A DNA stretch of 64,000 bases from Pseudogulbenkiania subflava DSM 22618 (GCF_900177275.1 NZ_FXAG01000006.1:1-64000), one strand, 5' to 3'; counted from the stretch's first letter, positions 18,007-28,039 are shown. Numbers and translations: made by a program. The notes: generated by a model not told the origin, from the letters alone.

Positions 18007-19359
18007 TCAACGGAAAACGGCGATCAGTTCCAGGGTCAGCCCGGACAGGGTTTGCGGAACGTAGATGCAGATGCTGCGCGACTGCAGCATGCGGGCAAAA
18101 ATGTCGCCGTGCGGCTGAAGCGCAAAGTAGTGATTGCCCACCCGCACCGGCACGGCGGAAGGCGTCTGCGCCGCATGGCTCAGCGCCACCCCGCGCATGG
18201 CGGAGTTGAGAATTTTCTCGACATCGTCCGGCGCACCGATCTTGAACTTGAGTGGCACGTTGTCGATGACCTGGCTGGCCGGCTGCTCGCTCTGCACCGA
18301 GAGGTAAAAGTCGACGTTGTCCAGCAGGCGGTCGCTCTCCAGCCGGCCGATATGGAAGGATGGCTTCGGGGAATGCAGCGGGATGACGACATAACGTGCC
18401 GAGATGACGGTTTCAAGCAGCTCGCGTATCTGCAGGTCCAACGCGGCAAACACCGCATGCAGATCGTCATGGCGGTAGGCGGGTATGTCGGCCAGTGCAT
18501 AGCGGGTGGAAAATGTCTGCAGCTCGCCGCAAAACTCCACCAGCGCCATGTACAGCTCTTCCGGATGCAGCGGGTTGCTCAGCGACAGGTGGCGCAAACG
18601 GGCGAAGTTACGATTAACGGTATGCAGCAACCAGAAGGCGCTGATGTCGCTGGAGCCGAATTCCATCACGCTCTTGGCTCGCTCGCGCTGCGCCCCCGCC
18701 AGAGCCTGGCTTTTCACCAGCAGGATATCCAGCAGTCGCCGCACCAACTGCGGGAGTTCTCCCGTAGCGCCGATGGTCAGCAGCGGCGGCAGAAAATCGC
18801 CGGCCACGCCCCACTGGCCGGTGGCATCCTTCTGAAGGCGACACAGAGGAATGGCGTCGTAGCCATCGCGGTTCTCTTCTTCGAACATCAGGCGCACGTC
18901 GGGCTCCAGTGTCGCCACCTCGGCCGGCAGCGCCTGGGTGTAGAGATCGGCCAGTTCCGCTCCACCATTCTGATAGCGGCTCGGCCTGCCGGCCTGCTCG
19001 CCGCTATGCGCATTGCCGCCATAGGCCTGCAGATCGGCCAGGCAGGCATATAGCGTCGTTGCCACCCCCAGTTGCGGCAGGGTCGAGAGATCCCTGGACA
19101 AGGGCAATGGCGAGGACTGCGGGGCCTGATAGAGCAGGCCGTCGCGGAACAGGATGCCTAGGGCATCCACCCGCACCATCCCTCCCTTTAGCGCCTGTTC
19201 ATCCAGCCGCAGTTGCTGCACGCCCCACGTATGGCGGCGCAGCAGTTGCTGGCGGCTGACGACATCTTGCTCGAGAAACAGCGTTTGCTGTTGAAAATGC
19301 TGCGGGCGCAGAAACATGCCTTCGCCCCACAACACACGTTTAGCTTGTTGCATCTTCAT
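18007..19359 (-). CDS. tssK: TssK, baseplate-to-membrane connector
   Basis: The 450-residue protein begins MKMQQAKRVLWGEGMFLRPQHFQQQ, the TssK signature (VLWGEGMFLRPQHFQ). Other family parts are NADCLQ-free YDAIPLCRLQKD and FHIGRLESDRLLDNVDFYLSV. TssK trimers dock the baseplate on TssL/TssM. The start was placed at the ATG at 19359 (or 19353) because homology begins there; the longer frame upstream would overlap the 70-base spacer after tssJ and has no family match. Confidence 0.94.
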   Translation of the reverse strand: MKMQQAKRVLWGEGMFLRPQHFQQQTLFLEQDVVSRQQLLRRHTWGVQQLRLDEQALKGGMVRVDALGILFRDGLLYQAPQSSPLPLSRDLSTLPQLGVATTLYACLADLQAYGGNAHSGEQAGRPSRYQNGGAELADLYTQALPAEVATLEPDVRLMFEEENRDGYDAIPLCRLQKDATGQWGVAGDFLPPLLTIGATGELPQLVRRLLDILLVKSQALAGAQRERAKSVMEFGSSDISAFWLLHTVNRNFARLRHLSLSNPLHPEELYMALVEFCGELQTFSTRYALADIPAYRHDDLHAVFAALDLQIRELLETVISARYVVIPLHSPKPSFHIGRLESDRLLDNVDFYLSVQSEQPASQVIDNVPLKFKIGAPDDVEKILNSAMRGVALSHAAQTPSAVPVRVGNHYFALQPHGDIFARMLQSRSICIYVPQTLSGLTLELIAVFR

Positions 19360-19428
19360 CAATCCGGTGAGCCAGGCACCCTGCACTGGCAACACATCCA
19401 AAACCAACACACCAGGCAAACATCCGGC

Positions 19429-19965
19429 CTAGCGGCAATCGACCTGCAGCGACTTGGGCTGCCCCGGCAGCAGTTTTGCCGGGGGTTTGACGGCGCGCAG
19501 GTAGCAGTCTTCCGCCATGAATTGCAGCCCCTTGCTGCGCACGGCACCGGCATCGAACAGCAAGCGCCAGAAATGCCGGTCCGGCTGACGGAACAGAGCC
19601 ACCAGGCCAATGTGCGAGGCCTCGGGATTCACCACGAAATCGGACACTGTGACGCGCGCGCCCGGCAGCAGCGTCATCTCGCGCATGTCGAGCAGTTCGG
19701 ATGCCAGCAGCTCCTTGTCCGACTTGGCCGCCACCAGCGCCTCCATGCTCAAGCGGTTGAACGCCTGATCCGACTTCAGCTGATAGACCCTCACCACGAC
19801 CGACAGCGGCTTGCCGCGACTGTCGCGGTTCAACTGCGCGGAGGCTTCGCCGGACACCTGTACTTCCTGGTTCGAAGCACACCCGAACAAGAGCAATACA
19901 GCAGGCACCAATAGCCCCAGGAGCACCCTGGCATGGCACCGCACCCCGGTCTTGCAATGCTGCAT
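19429..19965 (-). CDS. tssJ: TssJ (SciN) outer-membrane lipoprotein
   Basis: The 178-residue protein carries a lipoprotein signal with lipobox LLFG-C (about residues 26-30), followed by the TssJ beta-sandwich: LSVVVRVYQLKSDQAFNRLSMEAL (about 54-77) and IGLVALFRQPDRHFWRLLFD. TssJ anchors the membrane complex in the outer membrane by binding TssM. It is the first gene of the minus-strand arm and diverges from tagX across an AT-rich region with palindromes. Confidence 0.93.
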   Translation of the reverse strand: MQHCKTGVRCHARVLLGLLVPAVLLLFGCASNQEVQVSGEASAQLNRDSRGKPLSVVVRVYQLKSDQAFNRLSMEALVAAKSDKELLASELLDMREMTLLPGARVTVSDFVVNPEASHIGLVALFRQPDRHFWRLLFDAGAVRSKGLQFMAEDCYLRAVKPPAKLLPGQPKSLQVDCR

Positions 19966-20031
19966 CTGTCAGCCACCTCTGGAAATCATGCCAAAGAGAC
20001 ATGATAATTGAAAAGCATTTTTTGTACAAAG

Positions 20032-20067
20032 TTAGTAAAAATACTAATTTTTTAGTAAATATACTAA
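20032..20067. promoter_or_regulatory. Two tandem 16-bp palindromes, candidate operator
   Basis: TTAGTAAAAATACTAA at 20032-20047 and TTAGTAAATATACTAA at 20052-20067 are both perfect TTAGTA-N4-TACTAA inverted repeats. Their starts are 20 bp apart, close to two helical turns, which suits side-by-side binding of two dimers. They lie in the AT-rich divergent region between tssJ and tagX, where both T6SS arms should start. No regulator gene for them is visible nearby. Confidence 0.7.
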
Positions 20068-20076
20068 TAAAAACAT

Positions 20077-20101
20077 AGTTAACTACATGGTCATTGACCA
20101 A
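20077..20101. promoter_or_regulatory. Two further palindromes in the T6SS divergent promoter region
   Basis: TAGTTAACTA (20077-20086) and TGGTCATTGACCA (20089-20101) are perfect palindromes of a different sequence from the pair at 20032-20067. They end nine bases before the tagX ATG, so a bound protein would block that start region. They may be operators of a second regulator. Confidence 0.5.
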
Positions 20102-20110
20102 AGCTGACAT

Positions 20111-20986
20111 ATGAACTGGCCTAACTCAGTACAAGTCTACCTCGCCCCAGCGACAGCCATGCTGCTGATATGCCTGATCGCATGGATTGGACTACGCTTT
20201 TTCAACAAAAAAAACCTATTAAATGAACCAATTACAAAAGAAACAAGCGACACAGCCACAACTCAGGCGGCCAGTATCCTCGCTCAGAACCCGCGCCAAG
20301 GGACACCATCCAGCACGGCACCAATGCGACAAACAAACAGCAGAAAATCCATAAAAAAGTACTTCGTCATTGCCAGGACACCCCTTATTTCGTTATCTTT
20401 GGCCGCCATGCCAGTTGTATTGGCTTTGTTTTTTAGAGAAATGCACGGCTCGTCGGAATTCATCCCCAATGAATACACGCACAGCTCACGCATCAAACTG
20501 ACCTTGCAGGAGGAACAGCTGGTTCCTCCCCCGCCTCTGCCCCCGGAGGCTTTCACGGATGCCATCAGCGAACAGCCGCGACTGAACCGGGCGGACCGGG
20601 ACTGGAACAAGCTCGACGCTGCGTTCGTTCAGACGGTACTGCGCGTCATGGCACGGCTGGAAGCGCGTGGCTACCCCATGACCCTGTTGGAGGGTTACCG
20701 CAGCCCCGAGCGTCAAGATGCCCTGGCGGGACAAGGCACGCTGGTCACCAAGGCCAAGGGCGGACAGAGCAAGCACCAGTACGGCTTGGCCGTCGATCTG
20801 GCTCCTATCAGGAATGGGAAAGTCGTGATTTCGGAGCGCGATCCCTGGGCCATGTCGGCCTATCTCGCCCTGGGGGAGGAAGCGACGGCGGCGGGGCTGA
20901 CCTGGGGCGGCAACTGGAGCTTCAAGGACTACGGCCATATCGAACGCAGCGGCTCGCTCAAGCAGCTGCTGGCCCGGCAGCAATAA
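20111..20986 (+). CDS. tagX: TagX-like T6SS peptidoglycan endopeptidase (M15 family)
   Basis: The 291-residue protein has two membrane helices (about 13-30 and 91-108) and a C-terminal M15/VanY-type zinc peptidase domain (about 160-291). The zinc ligands are visible as SKHQYGLAVD (His222, Asp229) and DYGHIE (His276), with LLEGYRSPERQ upstream. TagX of Acinetobacter is an L,D-endopeptidase that opens the wall for the membrane complex, and I infer the same role. A proline run (PPPPLPPEAF, about 138-148) links membrane and enzyme. It is the first gene of the plus arm; the ribosome-binding site is weak. Confidence 0.88.
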   Translation: MNWPNSVQVYLAPATAMLLICLIAWIGLRFFNKKNLLNEPITKETSDTATTQAASILAQNPRQGTPSSTAPMRQTNSRKSIKKYFVIARTPLISLSLAAMPVVLALFFREMHGSSEFIPNEYTHSSRIKLTLQEEQLVPPPPLPPEAFTDAISEQPRLNRADRDWNKLDAAFVQTVLRVMARLEARGYPMTLLEGYRSPERQDALAGQGTLVTKAKGGQSKHQYGLAVDLAPIRNGKVVISERDPWAMSAYLALGEEATAAGLTWGGNWSFKDYGHIERSGSLKQLLARQQ

Positions 20987-21006
20987 ACAAATAGGAAGGT
21001 GAAGAG

Positions 21007-24000
21007 GTGTTGAAAAAAGGTTGGCGTCGATATGCCAAGGTGGCATCGGCAATCGGATTCCTGATCCTGATCGCCCTGATCTGGTTCCTGGGTGAATGGA
21101 TGGGGCTGGAAACCCTAGAGGCCAGGCTGAGCTGCATCGTCGTGATCATGCTGCTCTGGGTGGTCAGCTTGCTGATCGGACAGCTTCTGGCGCGGCGTGC
21201 CGGCGGGCTGCTGGAGAAAATGCTGCGGCAGCAGGCGGACGATGCCGTGATCCATGCTGGCTCTGACAAGCGTGCCGAAGTCACCCTGCTGCGTCAGCGC
21301 CTGCTGGCCGCCATCGACACCCTGAAGAAGTCGAAACTCGGCAACAGCAGCGGCAATGCGGCGCTGTACGAACTGCCCTGGTACATGATCATCGGCCATC
21401 CCGCCGCCGGCAAGAGCTCGGCCATCCTGCAATCCGGCCTCACCTTCCCCTTCAGCGACAAGAGCGGCATCCAGGGGGTAGGCGGCACGCGCAACTGCGA
21501 CTGGTTCTTCTCCACCGAGGGGGTGCTGCTCGACACCGCTGGTCGCTACGCGACCCAGAGCGAGGACCGTGGCGAGTGGCTGGCCTTTCTGAAACTACTG
21601 AAAAAACATCGGCCCAAGGCGCCGGTGAACGGCATCCTGGTCGCCATCAGCCTGCCCGAACTGGCCCAGCACCACAGCGAAGGCTTTTCGCTGTATGTCC
21701 GTCAGGTACGGGAGCGCATCCACGAGGTCTGCAGCACGTTCGGGCTGCACGTCCCCGTCTACCTGGTGTTTACCAAACTGGACTTACTGGGCGGGTTCGC
21801 AGAGTTCTTCCAGGACATGCCTGAAGAAGAGCGCGCCCGGGTGTGGGGCAGCACCCTGACGGCCAGCCAGGGTAACGGCTTCGACGCCTCCACCGTGGCC
21901 TCCCAGCAATTCGAGTTGCTCCATCGCGGTTTGGTGCAGGCTGGCGAGGAGAAGCTGCTGCAATATCGCGGCGATCAGGTTCGTCCGGCGCACTTCGCCT
22001 TCCCGATTGAGTTTCACGGCCTGAAAGAGGCCGTCGTGAAATTCGTGACTCTGCTGTACGAGGACGACCCCTATCACGCCCGTCCACTGCTGCGCGGCTT
22101 CTACTTCACCAGCGCACTGCAGGAAGGCACGCCACGCATCGTGGCGGCCAGCCGAGTACAAGGGCAGTTCGACCTGAGTGCCAAGCAGGGTGACAAGCGC
22201 CAGGTTCCGGCTTCGTACAGCTTTTTCCTGGGCGACCTGTTTCGCAAGGTCCTGTTTCCAGACCAGCACCTGATCTCACGGCAGACCCGGTACAGCGGCA
22301 GCCGCTGGCGCATGGCAGCCATGGCAGCCGGCGTGCTGACGCTCAGCGTACTGGCAGGCCTGTGGAGCTGGTCCTACATCGGCAACCAGCAGCTGCTGGC
22401 GGAAATCAGCCAGGAACGGGAAGCCGCTCGCAAGCTGGCGGCTTCCGGCCAACTGTACGACAAGTTGCGTGCACTGCAGCAGTTGCAAACCCGCCTGGAG
22501 CAGTTGCAGGCGTACCGTACCGAGGGAGCCCCTTGGCAGATTGGTGTGGGCCTGTATCAGGGCAAGCCACTGGAAGCCGCATTACGCAGCGAATACTTTG
22601 CCGGCATCAAGACCCTGATGCTGCTGCCGGTTCAGCGTAATCTGGAAACCACCCTGCTCGCGCTCGACCAGCGGCAGCCAGCGCCTCCGGTACAGGAGGC
22701 GAAGCCGGTTGCGCCAACGCCAGCCCCTGTGACCACGCCGGCAAAACCCAAGCCCCAATACCGTCCGCGGCTGCAAGGCAAGCCGCTGCCGAACATCCAA
22801 TTAGGCGCCATTCCCGAAGAATACCGGGGACGCCCAGTAACCCTGTCGAGCGACGACCACCACGTTCGGACTGCCGTCTGGCCGCACCATGCCCAACAGC
22901 CGGTGGCGATGAACTGGCAGGCGGCCGGCTTCGGCCTGCGCCGGGCCAGTTGGACACCCCCGGCTCGCATCACAGCAATTCAGCCGTCGGCAGCCTCTGT
23001 GACCGCCGCCACACAAGCTGTCGCGGCAGCCACGGAAGTATCGGCAGAACGCCCGGCCCAGGCTCCGGCCAAGTCGCCGCAGCTGGATGCCAGTTACAAC
23101 GCACTGAAAACCTATCTGATGCTGTACCAGCCTCAGCGCATGGAGCCGGCACATCTGGCGGACCAACTGCCACGCTACTGGCGCCCCTATCTGGAAGCCC
23201 AGCGCGGGCAATACAGCACCGAAGAGATCATGGCGGTCGCCGAAAAGTTGCTGGCGTTCTACATCAGCCAGCTAAAGGCACCGGACCTGCCACTGATTTC
23301 GCCCAACCTGCGCGTGGTCAACCAGGCACGCGAGGTGCTGCGCGGCTCGTTCAAGCGCATGTCGGCCGAAGAGCGGGTATTCAATGAAATCCGAGCCCGA
23401 GCCAACACCCGCTTCGCGCCGCTGACCGTGGCCCGCATTCTCAACAACCGCGACCTGGACATCATGGCAGGCAGCCAGATGGTGGAAGGAGCGTTTACCC
23501 GTGAGGCGTGGGATCAGTACGTGAAAGGCGCCATCGAGGAGGCGAGCAAGGGAGAAATCCGTAGCGACGACTGGGTGCTGGCAGCCACCAGCCAGGACAA
23601 TCTGGGCAAGGATGGTGATGGCGAGAAGAACCGGGCGGCCCTCGAAGCACAATACCGCGCAGCCTATATCGACAGCTGGAAGCGCTTCCTGCAGGGCGTC
23701 ACGGTACGTGATTTCACCAGCCCGGCACAGTCCGCCTCGGCCATGACTCGCCTGTCGGACCGGGAAGCCTCGCCCATCAAGCTGATCCTGGCGCAAGCGG
23801 CAACGGAAACGGCATGGGACAACCCGTCCGAGCTCAACCGTTCGCTGGAGAATGCCAAGCAGTCGGTACTGGAAAAAACCGCCGAACTGCTGAAAGGCGG
23901 CAGCGGCGAGAACACGCCCAAGGACAAACTCTACGGCGAAGTGGGCCGACAGTTTGCCGGAGTAGCCCAGTTGGTGAAAGGCGACAATGCGCCGATCAAC

Positions 24001-24960
24001 GGCTACCTGGAGCAACTGGCCAAACTGAAGGCCAAGCTGGGAGCCATTGCCAGCACCGACGACCCGGGCTCCCTGGCTCGCGCCACCCTGCAGGCCACCT
24101 TCAACAACAGCGGCTCGGAACTGGCGGACAGTATCGCCTACGTCGACAACGCCTTGCTGGCACAAAGCACGCCCGACACCGTCAGTCTGGTGCGTCCGAT
24201 GCTGGTGCGACCACTCAGCCACTCCTACAGCACCCTGCTCGGCCCGGTCAGCGCCGACATCAATCAGGCCTGGGCCACGGAGGTCCTGCCGCAATGGCGT
24301 CAACTGGCGGCCAAATACCCGTTCAGCGATGCCGGCAGCACGGCGTCCATTGCCGAGATCAACCGTTTCCTGAAAGCCAACGACGGCACGCTGGATCGTT
24401 TCATCAACAAATACCTGGCCGGCCTGGTCCAGAAAAAAGGCGACATGCTGGTACCGCGCGCCTGGGGCGACCTCGGCATCAAGTTCAACCCGGCCTTCCT
24501 CAGCAGCGTGAGCAGCCTGTCCGCACTGGCCAACGGCCAGTTGCAGGAGGGTGACAGCCTCCGCTTCGAACTGCAGCCGCAACCGACGCCGGGGCTCTCC
24601 GAGATCGTCTTCGATATCGATGGCCAGGAACTGCGCTATCGCAACGGCCCGCAGATCTGGCAGCCCTTCACCTGGAACGGCAGTAGCCAGACCGCCGGCG
24701 CACGCATCCAAGTGTTGTCATACACCGGCGCCAGCAGCGTGGTGGCCAACCACCCTGGCGGTATGGGTCTGATGCGCCTGCTGGCTGGAGCCAAGGTCGT
24801 GCAGGATGGCCCGGATGGGACACAGCTGGCCTGGACGCTGCGCAAGGCCGACGGGGATACGCAAAGCGTGCGTGTCAATTTCCGGGTACTCAGCGGCGTC
24901 AACCCGCTGCAGTTGACCCGTCTTAACAAACTGACGTTGCCCGAGCGCGTAACGTTGTAA
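21007..24960 (+). CDS. tssM: TssM (IcmF-like) inner-membrane protein
   Basis: The 1317-residue protein has two N-terminal membrane helices (about 13-31 and 42-60), a cytoplasmic NTPase-like domain with Walker A GHPAAGKSS (about 130-138), a third helix near residue 440 and a large periplasmic part ending in the TssJ-binding C-terminal domain. A Pro/Ala-rich insert (about 555-600 and 640-700) lengthens the periplasmic linker. It starts with GTG at 21007 behind GGAAGGTGAAGAG. TssM forms the periplasmic channel with TssJ and TssL. Confidence 0.96.
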   Translation: MLKKGWRRYAKVASAIGFLILIALIWFLGEWMGLETLEARLSCIVVIMLLWVVSLLIGQLLARRAGGLLEKMLRQQADDAVIHAGSDKRAEVTLLRQRLLAAIDTLKKSKLGNSSGNAALYELPWYMIIGHPAAGKSSAILQSGLTFPFSDKSGIQGVGGTRNCDWFFSTEGVLLDTAGRYATQSEDRGEWLAFLKLLKKHRPKAPVNGILVAISLPELAQHHSEGFSLYVRQVRERIHEVCSTFGLHVPVYLVFTKLDLLGGFAEFFQDMPEEERARVWGSTLTASQGNGFDASTVASQQFELLHRGLVQAGEEKLLQYRGDQVRPAHFAFPIEFHGLKEAVVKFVTLLYEDDPYHARPLLRGFYFTSALQEGTPRIVAASRVQGQFDLSAKQGDKRQVPASYSFFLGDLFRKVLFPDQHLISRQTRYSGSRWRMAAMAAGVLTLSVLAGLWSWSYIGNQQLLAEISQEREAARKLAASGQLYDKLRALQQLQTRLEQLQAYRTEGAPWQIGVGLYQGKPLEAALRSEYFAGIKTLMLLPVQRNLETTLLALDQRQPAPPVQEAKPVAPTPAPVTTPAKPKPQYRPRLQGKPLPNIQLGAIPEEYRGRPVTLSSDDHHVRTAVWPHHAQQPVAMNWQAAGFGLRRASWTPPARITAIQPSAASVTAATQAVAAATEVSAERPAQAPAKSPQLDASYNALKTYLMLYQPQRMEPAHLADQLPRYWRPYLEAQRGQYSTEEIMAVAEKLLAFYISQLKAPDLPLISPNLRVVNQAREVLRGSFKRMSAEERVFNEIRARANTRFAPLTVARILNNRDLDIMAGSQMVEGAFTREAWDQYVKGAIEEASKGEIRSDDWVLAATSQDNLGKDGDGEKNRAALEAQYRAAYIDSWKRFLQGVTVRDFTSPAQSASAMTRLSDREASPIKLILAQAATETAWDNPSELNRSLENAKQSVLEKTAELLKGGSGENTPKDKLYGEVGRQFAGVAQLVKGDNAPINGYLEQLAKLKAKLGAIASTDDPGSLARATLQATFNNSGSELADSIAYVDNALLAQSTPDTVSLVRPMLVRPLSHSYSTLLGPVSADINQAWATEVLPQWRQLAAKYPFSDAGSTASIAEINRFLKANDGTLDRFINKYLAGLVQKKGDMLVPRAWGDLGIKFNPAFLSSVSSLSALANGQLQEGDSLRFELQPQPTPGLSEIVFDIDGQELRYRNGPQIWQPFTWNGSSQTAGARIQVLSYTGASSVVANHPGGMGLMRLLAGAKVVQDGPDGTQLAWTLRKADGDTQSVRVNFRVLSGVNPLQLTRLNKLTLPERVTL

Positions 24961-24974
24961 ACGGGGCCATAGTC

Positions 24975-25997
24975 TTGAGCTTCACTTTTAAACGCACCCA
25001 GGAAGCCGCGGCATCATCGTACTGCATCTTCGGCAAACTGCCGCGCCGCGCCGACTTCATTCGCATCAACGCTACCCATCCGGCGGCGGCACAGTTGGAC
25101 CATCTGCTGGCGGACAGCATCAGCCTGCTCTCCCCCGCCACAGAGGCCGTCGCCCGCTACCGTGCCATGCCCCCCTCCTGCTTCGTGCTGCGCAGCCGGG
25201 ATCAGGATTGGCTGTCGCTCGGCGTGATCCAGCCCAGCCACGACGAAAGCGGACGCAACTACCCGCTGGTCGCCGTCACCCAACTACCTGCCAGCCTGGC
25301 ACTGCCACCGTTGGCCGTGCTGCTGCTCACCTGCGAGCTGTTCTTTTCAGGCTTGAAGGATCAACTTGCAAGCGCCATCGACAACGCGGTGGAAATGGTG
25401 GCATGCCGCCAGTTTCTGGAAGCTCAAGCGCTGTTCGGCGTGGCCTCGAACGACGATGTCGCCCTGGCCGAACAGTTGCTGTCCCGCCATCTGACCATCA
25501 CCCCGGCACACCAACTGGAAAGGCTGCTCGCCCGCCAGCCCGGCCATACGCTGGAGACCACCTTGCTGGCCTTCATCTTCCACAGCCAGTTGCAGCACCG
25601 CTTCCGCGACAGCCTGTGCGCACAGACCTACCTGCTGCCGCTGCCAGCCACCGATGGCGAAGACATGCTGGCCGCCGCCACCTGGCTGTCGCTGTACCAG
25701 GCCGCTGCCAGCTCCCATGGGGCCGACGATGCCCAGTGCCTGCTGATCAACCGGCCAGACGGACGCTTCTTGGCCCTCCAGCCACGCTCGCCGGACGCCC
25801 ACATCGTGGCGCAATGCTGGGGCGAGCCGCTGGACGAACGTTTCGTCGTGGACATCGGCGATGAGCAGGCACCCTGGCGCCGCCATCAGTCCTACGCCGA
25901 GGCCTCTTACATCCTGGGACGGCGCCTGAACGACCCGGGTCTTAGCGTCGCGCAGTTACGCGACCTTGTCGCCAGCCTTGCCCGCAGCATCGCCTGA
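24975..25997 (+). CDS. tagF: TagF, T6SS accessory protein
   Basis: The 340-residue protein has the TagF (ImpM, DUF2094) N-terminal signature YCIFGKLPRRADFIRIN (about 16-32), PSHDESGRNYPLVAV (about 85-99) and a WGEPLDERF motif near the end. TagF acts in T6SS control, in Pseudomonas as a post-translational repressor. The frame opens with a TTG at 24975 only 14 bases after tssM; no ATG lies between that fits the family start, so TTG is the probable start. Confidence 0.88.
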   Translation: MSFTFKRTQEAAASSYCIFGKLPRRADFIRINATHPAAAQLDHLLADSISLLSPATEAVARYRAMPPSCFVLRSRDQDWLSLGVIQPSHDESGRNYPLVAVTQLPASLALPPLAVLLLTCELFFSGLKDQLASAIDNAVEMVACRQFLEAQALFGVASNDDVALAEQLLSRHLTITPAHQLERLLARQPGHTLETTLLAFIFHSQLQHRFRDSLCAQTYLLPLPATDGEDMLAAATWLSLYQAAASSHGADDAQCLLINRPDGRFLALQPRSPDAHIVAQCWGEPLDERFVVDIGDEQAPWRRHQSYAEASYILGRRLNDPGLSVAQLRDLVASLARSIA

Positions 25998-26038
25998 CGC
26001 CGCTCAACCCTGACAGACCACCTTTTCGAGAACACACC

Positions 26039-26551
26039 ATGAGCAAAGAAAGCACCCAGAAAAAACTGTCGCGGGTCCGCCCCCCGCGCGTGCAGATCAC
26101 TTACGACGTCGAAATCGGCGACGCCATCGAGACCAAGGAACTGCCCTTCGTGCTGGGCGTGCTGGGCGACTATTCCGGTCACAGCAAGAACCCGCTGCCC
26201 AAGATGAAGGAGCGCAAGTTCGTGCAGATCGACCGCGACAACTTCGATGAAGTCCTCAAGGGCATGGCGCCGCGCCTGGCCATCAAGGTCGACAACAAGC
26301 TGCAGGACGACGGCAGCCAGTTGGCAATGGAACTGAACTTCAACGAGTTGGCCGATTTCGAGCCGCAGAACGTGGTGGCCCAGGTGGAACCGCTCAAGCA
26401 GTTGCTGGAAGCACGCACCCGCTTGGCCGATCTGCGCAACAAGCTGGCCGGCAACGACAAGCTGGAAGAGCTGCTGGACGAGGTGGTGCGCGATACCGAG
26501 AAACTGCGCCAGATCAGCCAATCCACCCAAAGCGACAACACCGGGGAGTAA
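26039..26551 (+). CDS. tssB: TssB (VipA), contractile sheath small subunit
   Basis: The 170-residue protein matches TssB along its length: SRVRPPRVQITYDVEIGDAI, KELPFVLGVLGDYSG, FVQIDRDNFDEVLKGMAPRL and the C-terminal helices. TssB and TssC form the contractile sheath around the Hcp tube. It lies 41 bases after tagF and is followed by tssC after three bases. Confidence 0.97.
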   Translation: MSKESTQKKLSRVRPPRVQITYDVEIGDAIETKELPFVLGVLGDYSGHSKNPLPKMKERKFVQIDRDNFDEVLKGMAPRLAIKVDNKLQDDGSQLAMELNFNELADFEPQNVVAQVEPLKQLLEARTRLADLRNKLAGNDKLEELLDEVVRDTEKLRQISQSTQSDNTGE

Positions 26552-26554
26552 ACC

Positions 26555-28039
26555 ATGAACAGCGCACAACAACTGGACACGGCAGCGAACCCGAGCGCCG
26601 TCGATGCCGGCAGTCTGCTGGACAGCATCATCGAACAGAGTCGCATCGCCACCAACGAAAGCGAAAAAGGCCATACCCGCGACCTGATCGGCGAACTAGT
26701 CGCCCAGGTTCTGGAAGGCAGCGTGACCGTATCGCGCGACCTGTCCGCCAGCATCGATGCCCGTATCGCCGAGTTGGACGCTCTGCTGTCGTCCCAGCTC
26801 AACGAGGTGATGCACCACCCCGAGTTCCAGAAGCTGGAAGCCTCGTGGCGCGGCCTCAAGTATCTGGTGGCGGAATCGGAAACCAGCACCATGCTGAAGA
26901 TCAAGGTGCTCAATGCCTCCAAGAAAGACTTGGTCAAGGACTTCAAGGCCTCGCCTGAGTTCGATCAGAGCGCCTTGTTCAAGAAGATTTACGAGGAAGA
27001 GTACGGCACCTTCGGCGGGGCACCCTACGCCGCCCTGGTGGGCGACTACGAATTCACCCGCCATCCAGAAGACTTCTACCTGCTGGACGAGCTGTCCCAT
27101 GTCGCGGCCTCGGCACATGCGCCACTGATCTCCTCCGCCTCGCCCGGCCTGTTCGGCTTGGAAAGTTTCACCGACATCGGCAAGCCGCGCGATCTGGCCA
27201 AGATCTTCGACACCGTGGAATACGCCAAGTGGAAGTCTTTCCGCGAATCCGAAGATTCGCGCTACGTTGGACTGGTACTGCCGCATGTGCTCGGCCGCCT
27301 GCCGTACGGCCGTGACAACGTGCCGGTGGAAGCTTTCGACTTTGAAGAAAATGTCGACGGCAGCCATCACGACAAATACCTGTGGACCAACGCCGCTTAT
27401 GGCTATGCGGCCCGTCTGACCGATGCCTTTGCCCAGTACGGCTGGCTGGCGGCGATCCGCGGCGTGGAAGGCGGCGGCTTGGTCGAAGGCCTGCCTGCGC
27501 ATACCTTCAAGACCGATGACGGCGAAGTGGCGCTCAAGTGTCCCACCGAAGTGGCCGTGACCGACCGCACCGAAAAGCTGCTATCAGACCTTGGCTTCAT
27601 CTCGCTGGTGCACTGCAAGAACACCGACTACGCCGCCTTCTTCAGCGGCCAGTCGGTACAGAAGGCCAAGGTCTACAACACCGATGCGGCCAACGCCAAC
27701 GCGCGCCTCTCCACCCAGCTGCCCTACATCTTCGCGGTATCGCGCATCGCGCATTACATGAAATCCATCATGCGCGACAAGATCGGCAGCTTCGCCTCGC
27801 GCCAGAACGTTCAGGATTTCCTGAATACCTGGCTGGCGCAATACGTACTGCTGGACGATTCCGCCAGCCAGGAAGCCAAGGCGAAATACCCGTTGCGCGA
27901 AGCACGCGTGGATGTTGTGGAAGTCCCAGGCAAGCCGGGCGTGTACCGTGCCGCCGCCTTCCTACGTCCGCACTTCCAACTCGACGAACTCACCATTTCC
28001 CTGCGTTTGGTTGCCGAGCTGCCACAGCCGGCAGGCTAA
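26555..28039 (+). CDS. tssC: TssC (VipB), contractile sheath large subunit
   Basis: The 494-residue protein has the TssC landmarks: EFQKLEASWRGLKYLV (about 89-104), YGTFGGAPYAALVGDYEF, GLFGLESFTDIGKPRDLAKIF and the C-terminal FLNTWLAQYVL. It is the ClpV-recognised sheath component, usually coupled with tssB as here. Length is typical (about 490-500). Confidence 0.97.
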   Translation: MNSAQQLDTAANPSAVDAGSLLDSIIEQSRIATNESEKGHTRDLIGELVAQVLEGSVTVSRDLSASIDARIAELDALLSSQLNEVMHHPEFQKLEASWRGLKYLVAESETSTMLKIKVLNASKKDLVKDFKASPEFDQSALFKKIYEEEYGTFGGAPYAALVGDYEFTRHPEDFYLLDELSHVAASAHAPLISSASPGLFGLESFTDIGKPRDLAKIFDTVEYAKWKSFRESEDSRYVGLVLPHVLGRLPYGRDNVPVEAFDFEENVDGSHHDKYLWTNAAYGYAARLTDAFAQYGWLAAIRGVEGGGLVEGLPAHTFKTDDGEVALKCPTEVAVTDRTEKLLSDLGFISLVHCKNTDYAAFFSGQSVQKAKVYNTDAANANARLSTQLPYIFAVSRIAHYMKSIMRDKIGSFASRQNVQDFLNTWLAQYVLLDDSASQEAKAKYPLREARVDVVEVPGKPGVYRAAAFLRPHFQLDELTISLRLVAELPQPAG

